12,088 nt of DNA from Bacteroidales bacterium UBA3824 (GTDB lineage: Bacteria; Bacteroidota; Bacteroidia; Bacteroidales; UBA3824). Both the position numbers and the translations under genes were made by a program. Under the pieces are notes generated by a model. The model had not been told where the DNA came from and searched no databases. It saw only the letters and a program-made list of their open reading frames with translations. Below, piece after piece: positions 7,603-12,088 of the stretch. Position 1 is the stretch's first letter, and each line of letters begins with the position of its first letter. Location of the stretch: positions 1 to 12,088 of the forward strand of contig DGIK01000082.1 of assembly GCA_002393195.1 (NCBI GenBank), given 5' to 3'.

Positions 7603-9372
7603 TCATTCCAAAGTGATTGTTTTTGTAACAAATCCCGTTCCCTCGGTGAAATTTTTGTTGATGCCGACGGGAAGTCTGCCGAGGAATGGCAGCGACCCCA
7701 TAATCATCCGCGCCGACACTTCTCGCGCCGCCTTGCCGTCCTCGTAAGAGACCACAATAGCGGCGATTTTGTCCAAATTGCTAAACTTTGTCAGGCACAG
7801 CGGCGAATTGAAAACATCAAAAACCACAGTCTTTGACGCCGCCAAATTGTCAACAAATTTTGTCATTGCGGGCGTAGTTCCAAACGATGTCGGATATGCG
7901 TGTCCGCCGTGAAATGCAATTACAACTACATCATAATCAGCGAGTTTGGCGGCAATCGAATTAAACGAGGCTTCATTGGAAGTTTTGGCGATTGTCAGTA
8001 CCGTCAACGAATCCACATATTGCCCCATAACAGCCTCAAACTCAGTGCAATTGGCATCCTTACCGATGGAAACGACGGCGATTTTCTTATTGTCCATCGC
8101 CCTCAGCGGCAACAAGTCGTTTTTATTAGCCGTTAATGTAACCGCATTTTCAAAAATCTTGCGTTCGAGCGCGGCGGCGTACTCCGTATTGAGGTCTTCA
8201 TAAATATTTTCAATTTTAATGGGCTGATAATCAGGAAGTCCCATTTCAAATTTTGCCATCAAAATCTTCCTGCAACGACGGTCAATCTCCGCCTGCGAGA
8301 TGCGCCCCGAATTGCGCGCCGCCAGCAACGCCTTATAAGCCTTCACTCCGTCGGGCGGCATCAGGAGCATATCAACACCAGCCTCAAAAGCCCTCACAGC
8401 CACTTCGCCGCCTTCAAAAGAACCGCTCACGCCTTTCATCGCGAGCGCGTCCGTGAAAACCAAACCTTTGAAACCGAGTTCAGTTTTCAGTAGTCCGTCA
8501 ATAACATTCTTAGAAATGCTCGACGGCACTTTGTCGCCATGTTTTTCCAACGACGGCACAAATAGATGCCCCACCATCACGCCGGGCGCACCGTAATTAA
8601 TAAGGTGTCGGTAAGGCACGAGTTCAAAGGTGTCGAGACGCGCCTTAGTATTGTTGATAACTGGCAACGCCTCGTGTGAATCCACTTCGGTATTGCCGTG
8701 TCCGGGAAAATGTTTTGCAGTGGTAAAAACGCCGTTCTGCCTCATTCCCAACATCATAGCGCATCCCTTACGCGCCACATTGAGCGGATTTGAACCAAAA
8801 CTGCGGTTGGCAATGACAGTGTTTGCGGGGTTGTCGTAAATATCGACACTCGGCATGAAATCCATATTGACGCCCACACGACGACATTCGCGGCTGATTT
8901 CGGCACCAAGTTCGTAGATGATGCCGTCGTCGGAGATTGCGCCGAGGGCGAGGTTTCGGGGAAATTTAGGCACGCTGTCGAGCCTCATCGAAAGTCCCCA
9001 TTCGCCGTCCTGTGCAATCATCAGCGGTACTTTGCTCCGCGCCTGAATCCTATTGACGAGAGCCGCCTGACGCGCCGGCCCGCCATAAAACATTATCACG
9101 CCGCCGATATGGCAGCTGTCGATGTCTTTTTCAAGCTTATTGAGGATGGCGTCGCCCGGCTTGGTCTTGCCTGTGAGCTCGAGCATTATCAACTGCCCCA
9201 CCCTCTCGTCGGGCGTCATCGCCGCCATCAGCGAATCCACCCACGGATTCACCTTCGCAGTATCCGCATCCACCACGCACACCGCTCCCCCAGCCTCCTG
9301 AAACGGAGCCGTAAAGAACACCGTCAGTAGCATCAACGGTATGAAAATCAATGTTTTAAGAATGAATTTCAT
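7603..9372 (-). CDS. Secreted GH3 beta-N-acetylhexosaminidase-like enzyme (NagZ-type)
   Basis: 589 residues with an N-terminal hydrophobic export segment at about 4-22 (cleavage plausible at 22-30). The GH3 catalytic domain spans about 50-380. KHFPGHG at 220-226 and DSH at 231-233 give the Asp-Ser-His dyad loop diagnostic of NagZ-type members. FTDALAMKGV places the catalytic Asp at 308. A GH3 C-terminal alpha/beta domain runs from about 395 to 585. Enzymes of this class remove terminal GlcNAc, for example from peptidoglycan fragments, but exported Bacteroidota relatives may act on glycans. Many Bacteroidota homologues continue into a C-terminal beta-lactamase-like (serine hydrolase) domain and reach about 1000 residues; this one ends after the GH3 C domain. 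It begins only 12 bases after the higA stop with no promoter seen, suggesting transcription from the higB promoter. Confidence 0.9.
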   Translation of the reverse strand: MKFILKTLIFIPLMLLTVFFTAPFQEAGGAVCVVDADTAKVNPWVDSLMAAMTPDERVGQLIMLELTGKTKPGDAILNKLEKDIDSCHIGGVIMFYGGPARQAALVNRIQARSKVPLMIAQDGEWGLSMRLDSVPKFPRNLALGAISDDGIIYELGAEISRECRRVGVNMDFMPSVDIYDNPANTVIANRSFGSNPLNVARKGCAMMLGMRQNGVFTTAKHFPGHGNTEVDSHEALPVINNTKARLDTFELVPYRHLINYGAPGVMVGHLFVPSLEKHGDKVPSSISKNVIDGLLKTELGFKGLVFTDALAMKGVSGSFEGGEVAVRAFEAGVDMLLMPPDGVKAYKALLAARNSGRISQAEIDRRCRKILMAKFEMGLPDYQPIKIENIYEDLNTEYAAALERKIFENAVTLTANKNDLLPLRAMDNKKIAVVSIGKDANCTEFEAVMGQYVDSLTVLTIAKTSNEASFNSIAAKLADYDVVVIAFHGGHAYPTSFGTTPAMTKFVDNLAASKTVVFDVFNSPLCLTKFSNLDKIAAIVVSYEDGKAAREVSARMIMGSLPFLGRLPVGINKNFTEGTGFVTKTITLE

Positions 9373-9384
9373 ATAAATAATTAT

Positions 9385-9753
9385 TTACAATGCAGCCGCA
9401 CGTTTGGGATTAAAAAGAATATTTTTGAGGTTGGCCAAAATTCTATCAAAACCCTTGTCATGCAGTCTCTCCGAATAATTGGAAAAACCATTGAAAACTT
9501 CAATTTTTTCAGCCATTTCGTCCCTATCTGTCTGCAACCGAAGCAACATTGCACTTTCAAGGTTAAACAATGCATCGGCTTTTTGGGCAACCTGTTCTGT
9601 AATAGGGATTTCGCCCTTTGTCAAGGCTTCCAAATCCGAAACAGAAACACCTAATTTCTCTGCGGCATCCTTCATTGTTATCCCTGCAAACTCTATTTCG
9701 TCCGCAATAAGTTCTCCAGGGTGCGTGGGCAATGCTTTAATATTTTTTTCCAT
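9385..9753 (-). CDS. higA: HigA-type XRE antitoxin
   Basis: 122 residues. The HPGELIADEIEFAG stretch at 11-24 is the hallmark N-terminus of HigA/VapI-type XRE regulators. The HTH follows at about 25-64 (MKDAAEKLGVSVSDLEALTKG), then AQKADALFN and a helical C-terminal tail with LLRLQTDRDE. The start codon lies 17 bases inside the end of higB, giving tight translational coupling and the toxin-first order usual for higBA. The product is expected to bind HigB and repress the shared promoter. It is followed after 12 bases by the GH3 gene. Base composition looks more A/T-rich than the flanking GH3 and ndk genes, consistent with acquisition, though I have not calculated it. Confidence 0.88.
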   Translation of the reverse strand: MEKNIKALPTHPGELIADEIEFAGITMKDAAEKLGVSVSDLEALTKGEIPITEQVAQKADALFNLESAMLLRLQTDRDEMAEKIEVFNGFSNYSERLHDKGFDRILANLKNILFNPKRAAAL

Positions 9754-10063
9754 AATGATTGGTAATTTCCAAAAGGTTTAAAATTTTGATTCCATTATTG
9801 TCCTTGTCCCATTCACATATCAAACGATATTTGTCGTTAAGGCGAATGGAATATTTGTTTATTTGGCTTTTAAGTTCTTCAAAGTTCCACGAATTAGGAA
9901 ACTTGCTCTCGATGCGTTCTAAGACATCAATTACTTTCTTGAACTTTTTCAGTATCTCTGACGGCAATCCATACTGATGAGCCAAATTATTAATATTCAA
10001 ATCATTAGAAGACATCTGTTCCGCAATGTCTTTTAATTCGTCCGATATTATTTCGTATCTCAT
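9737..10063 (-). CDS. higB: HigB-type RelE/ParE-family toxin
   Basis: 108 residues. The C-terminal two thirds fits the HigB ribosome-dependent mRNA interferase fold: KKFKKVIDVLERIES at 39-53, then INKYSIRLNDKYRLICEWD (68-86), IKILNLLEITNHYGK at 92-106, ending with the His-Tyr typical of HigB. The N-terminal 35 residues are longer than in compact HigB proteins of about 92 residues. The -7 promoter element ends only 4 bases before the ATG, so the transcript would begin at or next to the start codon. If transcription begins a little downstream, translation would need another start, and the next in-frame Met (residue 17) would cut into the fold's lead-in. The gene is directly downstream of the ndk terminator. 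Confidence 0.85.
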   Translation of the reverse strand: MRYEIISDELKDIAEQMSSNDLNINNLAHQYGLPSEILKKFKKVIDVLERIESKFPNSWNFEELKSQINKYSIRLNDKYRLICEWDKDNNGIKILNLLEITNHYGKKY

Positions 10064-10067
10064 AGTG

Positions 10068-10100
10068 CAAAGATATTTGATTGCTATGATAAAAACAAAA
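10068..10100 (-). promoter_or_regulatory. Near-consensus promoter of higBA, predicted leaderless
   Basis: On the minus strand TTTTG (10100-10096), a 20-base spacer, then TATCTTTG (10075-10068) is the best match in the window to the Bacteroides consensus (TTTG, 19-21, TAnnTTTG). The -7 element is 4 bases from the higB ATG. The -33 box lies within the T-rich tail of the ndk terminator. Confidence 0.75.
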
Positions 10101-10143
10101 GAAATTGCCCCAAATTTTTGTCAATTCAAAAATCCGGGGCAAT
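10091..10143 (-). terminator. Terminator of ndk: long hairpin with T-rich tail
   Basis: ATTGCCCC (10104-10111) pairs with GGGGCAAT (10136-10143), and an inner ATTTTTG/CAAAAAT stem closes a 6-base loop. Only a 2 by 2 internal mismatch (AA/CC) interrupts. On the minus strand it is followed by TTCTTTTGTTTTT (10103-10091). It starts 36 bases after the ndk stop. Confidence 0.85.
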
Positions 10144-10179
10144 ATTAGTCTTGTAACGGTAACCGAAACGTCGCCGCTC

Positions 10180-10641
10180 TTACTTGCTCATATCGTGAAG
10201 CTGATAGATGTCGCCGCCGGCATTGACGATTTCGCGAGCCGAGAAGAAGAAGAAAATCTCGTTCAAAGCGTTCTCGTCGGAATCCGAACCGTGAACAGCG
10301 TTGTGCTGCACGCTCTCGGCGTATTTCTTGCGGATGGTGCCTTCCTCAGCCTTTGCGGGGTCGGTAGCGCCCATAAGTTTGCGCCACTCGGGCACGGCGT
10401 TCTCCTTTTCGAGTACGGCTGCGTAGATTGGGCCAGAAGTCATGAAGTCAACAAGTCCCTCAAAGAAAGGCTTGCCCTTGTGTACGTAGTAGAAGGCCTC
10501 TGCCTCGTTCCTCGAAAGCTGCAACTTCTTCATTGCCAAAATCTTGAATCCGTGGTCGTGTACATCCAAGAAGATGTTCTGTGCGTAGCCGTTCTTCACT
10601 GCATTCGGCTTAATCAGCATCAAAGTATGTTTTCCTGTCAT
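10180..10641 (-). CDS. ndk: Nucleoside diphosphate kinase
   Basis: 153 residues, the usual length. LMLIKPNAVKNG at 7-18 is the N-terminal nucleotide-binding signature, GPIYAAVLEKENAV at 70-83 the central strand, and QHNAVHGSDS at 112-121 carries the catalytic His117, which is phosphorylated during transfer of the gamma-phosphate from ATP to NDPs. R104 and N114 sit at conserved active-site positions. IKPN and KNG replace the more common IKPD and QRG, a conservative change. The closest resemblance is to the Bacteroidota type with EKENAV and GTIRKKYA. The gene is cytosolic and monocistronic: its own -7 element is about 55 bases upstream and it has a hairpin terminator downstream. It is divergent from nrnA. 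Confidence 0.97.
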   Translation of the reverse strand: MTGKHTLMLIKPNAVKNGYAQNIFLDVHDHGFKILAMKKLQLSRNEAEAFYYVHKGKPFFEGLVDFMTSGPIYAAVLEKENAVPEWRKLMGATDPAKAEEGTIRKKYAESVQHNAVHGSDSDENALNEIFFFFSAREIVNAGGDIYQLHDMSK

Positions 10642-10670
10642 TTTAATTTAGTAATTATATATTTTTTTAG

Positions 10671-10678
10671 TATCTTTG
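10671..10678 (+). promoter_or_regulatory. -7 promoter element of nrnA
   Basis: TATCTTTG matches TAnnTTTG. The predicted start is near 10683, giving a leader of about 50 bases before ATG 10734. No good -33 box is seen (TTTAG at 10647-10651 is the nearest). It forms one arm of an inverted repeat with the ndk -7 element. Confidence 0.6.
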
Positions 10679-10695
10679 CGTTTTCAAATCGGGTG

Positions 10696-10703
10696 CAAAG
10701 ATA
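10696..10703 (-). promoter_or_regulatory. -7 promoter element of ndk
   Basis: TATCTTTG on the minus strand matches TAnnTTTG exactly as the opposing element does. Transcription would start near 10691 and leave a leader of about 50 bases before the ndk ATG at 10641. No clear -33 box. Confidence 0.6.
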
Positions 10704-10733
10704 ACAAATTGTAACGAACTTATAAATATAAAG

Positions 10734-11762
10734 ATGCAAATATTTTCAAAAAAAAATATCGAGGCAGCAAAAACCGACATCGAAGCCGCCAAAAAAGTGG
10801 TAATCACCGCCCACCTCAACCCCGACGGCGACGCGCTCGGCTCTACGTTGGCTCTATATAACTTCCTGAAAGACAAGAAGGAATGTCACGTCGTATATCC
10901 CAACAACATCCCCGACACATTCAAGTGGATGCCCGGATGCGGCGACATCATCATTTGGGACAACGAGCAAGCGCACCAAATCGTTGCGGAGGCAGATTTG
11001 ATGTTTCTACTCGATTTCAACACCGCATCACGAGTCGATAAGATGCAAAAAATAGTGGAGGAATCGTCGGCGGTCAAGATTATGATAGACCACCACCCCA
11101 ACCCGCAGGAAGGCCTCTGCAAACACGTATTCTCCGACCCCGAGGCTGCCGCCGCGAGCGAACTCGTGTACCTGTTCTGCAAGGAGTGCGGCTACGACCT
11201 CAGCATCGACTCGGCGCGCTGCCTATACACCGGCATCGTTACCGACACGGGCTGTTTCCAATTCAACTGCACCACGCAGCGCACATTCCAAGTGGCGGGA
11301 CAGTTGGCGGCGTTTGGGTTTGACCGCTCCGAAATCATCCACCACATCTACGACAGTTATTCCGAAGGTCGAATGAGGCTCATGGGCTACGTCCTGAGCA
11401 AAAAAATGGTAGTATTCCCGCAATACCACGCCGCATACATCTCGCTCACCAAGGCGGAGGCCGACCAATTTGACTACCGCGTGGGCGACACCGAAGGCTT
11501 TGTAAACCTGCCATTGTGCATACAGGACGTGGAATTTTCGGCGTTCTTCATGGAGCGCGACGGCTTGATACGCTGTTCGTTCAGGAGCAAAGGCGATTTT
11601 AAGGTAAATACCATCGCCGAGCGTTACTTCAACGGCGGAGGCCACGACAACGCCGCCGGCGGCAAGAGTTACAAGCCATTGGAGGAAATCGTACAACGCT
11701 TCGTAAGCCTCCTGCCCAAAGTAACACGCCCACTCGTCAAAAAAGACAAAAGAAAAAAATGA
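10734..11762 (+). CDS. nrnA: NrnA-type DHH phosphoesterase (oligoribonuclease / pAp phosphatase family)
   Basis: 342 residues. The DHH domain carries AHLNPDGDALGS (H27, D31, D33), LLDFN with D94, the DHH triad at 119-121 and VTDTG with D171, all metal-binding motifs of the family. The DHHA1 substrate-binding domain ends with FNGGGHDNAAGG at 299-310. Family members degrade short RNA oligonucleotides and some dephosphorylate pAp or hydrolyse cyclic dinucleotide products such as pApA; which activity dominates here cannot be read from the sequence. It is cytosolic. The C-terminus is a short basic tail (KKDKRKK) encoded by an A-rich stretch. Its stop overlaps the start of the next gene as ATGA, so the two are translationally coupled. 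Confidence 0.93.
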   Translation: MQIFSKKNIEAAKTDIEAAKKVVITAHLNPDGDALGSTLALYNFLKDKKECHVVYPNNIPDTFKWMPGCGDIIIWDNEQAHQIVAEADLMFLLDFNTASRVDKMQKIVEESSAVKIMIDHHPNPQEGLCKHVFSDPEAAAASELVYLFCKECGYDLSIDSARCLYTGIVTDTGCFQFNCTTQRTFQVAGQLAAFGFDRSEIIHHIYDSYSEGRMRLMGYVLSKKMVVFPQYHAAYISLTKAEADQFDYRVGDTEGFVNLPLCIQDVEFSAFFMERDGLIRCSFRSKGDFKVNTIAERYFNGGGHDNAAGGKSYKPLEEIVQRFVSLLPKVTRPLVKKDKRKK

Positions 11763-12088
11763 AACCACACACCTTATTAATATTATTATTGACATTGACA
11801 TTTGCGGCATCGTGCGGCAGCAAGGTAAAGCGCGACGACGGCACGGAGAAGAAGTATTCAATCTTCAATGAAAACCTCATCACCGCCAACAAGTATCTCG
11901 TAAAGGAGGATGCCGAACACATTGCACAATACGTCAAAAGGCGCAATTGGAAAATGACCGAAGGCGACGGCGGCATACAATATATGATGTGCGACTATGG
12001 CAAGGGCGACAGCATCTCAATCGCCCCAAAAATCGTTATGGACTACCGCGTGGAACTCTTGGACGGCACCATCTGTTACGACAGCCAG
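11759..12088 (+). CDS. FKBP-type peptidyl-prolyl isomerase-like lipoprotein, N-terminal 110 residues (partial)
   Basis: The frame starts with the ATGA overlap at the nrnA stop and runs open to the window edge. Residues 1-18 form a lipoprotein signal peptide with Cys19 (AAS|C, then GSK), so the mature protein is membrane-anchored. After a charged linker, EHIAQYVKRRNWKMTEGDGGIQYMM and later VMDYRVELLDGTICYDS follow the opening of lipoprotein FKBP domains in Bacteroidales, where Y.V.LLDGT.-Y marks the first core strands. The conserved active-site residues lie beyond the window. The likely role is assisting folding of exported proteins in the periplasm or at the outer membrane. Its coupling to nrnA is an arrangement I recall from other Bacteroidales genomes. 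Confidence 0.78.
   Translation, partial: MKPHTLLILLLTLTFAASCGSKVKRDDGTEKKYSIFNENLITANKYLVKEDAEHIAQYVKRRNWKMTEGDGGIQYMMCDYGKGDSISIAPKIVMDYRVELLDGTICYDSQ

Larger units (their letters stand above)
10671..10703. repeat. Inverted repeat formed by two opposed -7 elements
   Basis: TATCTTTGC (10671-10679) and GCAAAGATA (10695-10703) are perfect 9-base reverse complements separated by 15 bases. Each arm is a -7 element, so the two promoters point towards each other and their predicted start sites (about 10683 and 10691) cross. Confidence 0.7.

Noticed and set aside
10104..10143. 40-base near-palindrome considered as a recombination site or mobile-element end
   Set aside because: Its position just after the ndk stop, the G/C-rich outer stem and the T-rich tail fit a terminator. 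No integrase or second copy is present.
10105..10704. 199-codon plus-strand frame antisense to ndk
   Set aside because: It is the complement of a clearly conserved enzyme gene and starts inside the ndk terminator hairpin.
11223..11861. 212-codon minus-strand frame across the nrnA-lipoprotein junction
   Set aside because: It is antisense to a well-supported DHH protein and an ATGA-coupled lipoprotein start; no recognisable domain.
1..12088. Search for tRNA, rRNA, CRISPR arrays, insertion sequences and riboswitches
   Set aside because: No spaced direct repeats, no transposase-like product, no cloverleaf-type sequence and no long structured leader were seen; intergenic gaps are all under about 200 bases.

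Overview
The window looks like chromosomal DNA from a member of the Bacteroidota, probably order Bacteroidales. Several gene starts are preceded by the phylum-specific -7 promoter element TAnnTTTG (TATCTTTG, TACATTTG, TAAATTTG, TATATTTG). Shine-Dalgarno sequences are essentially absent and starts are A/T-rich. The gene content also fits: a GH51 arabinofuranosidase, a secreted GH3 enzyme, a YidE/AspT-type duplicated transporter, and an FKBP-like lipoprotein behind nrnA. I cannot name the genus from sequence alone.

Layout, left to right. (1) 1-805, minus: the N-terminal half of an exported GH51 alpha-L-arabinofuranosidase, cut by the window edge. (2) 989-2659, minus: a YidE/YbjL/AspT-family transporter with two internal RCK_C domains, followed by a clear hairpin terminator at 924-957. 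(3) 2811-6202, plus: an accessory block. It holds an AAA ATPase fused to a C-terminal PD-(D/E)XK-type nuclease domain, a small predicted three-helix membrane protein, and a toxin-antitoxin pair with its own promoter. The toxin is MqsR-like. The antitoxin has an MqsA-type HTH but ends in a Panacea/SocA (DUF4065) domain. (4) 10063-6188, minus: higB-higA, then a NagZ-type GH3 enzyme, then a PlsC-like acyltransferase, apparently one transcription unit because the only promoter I can see is in front of higB. (5) 10641-10180, minus: ndk with its own terminator. (6) 10734 to the end, plus: nrnA (DHH phosphoesterase) translationally coupled to the N-terminal part of an FKBP-type lipoprotein. ndk and nrnA are driven by face-to-face, interlocked -7 elements.

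Housekeeping or core functions (ndk, nrnA, FKBP lipoprotein, acyltransferase, transporter) are therefore interleaved with two toxin-antitoxin loci and an ATPase-nuclease. The strongest candidates for something poorly described are the hybrid MqsR / HTH-Panacea pair and the neighbouring AAA-nuclease plus small membrane protein. Regulatory points worth attention are a near-leaderless higB promoter built into the tail of the ndk terminator, downstream cell-envelope genes with no promoter of their own behind the toxin-antitoxin pair, and the inverted-repeat promoter pair between ndk and nrnA. No tRNA, rRNA, CRISPR array or insertion sequence was seen. No stretch over 300 bases lacks a gene.
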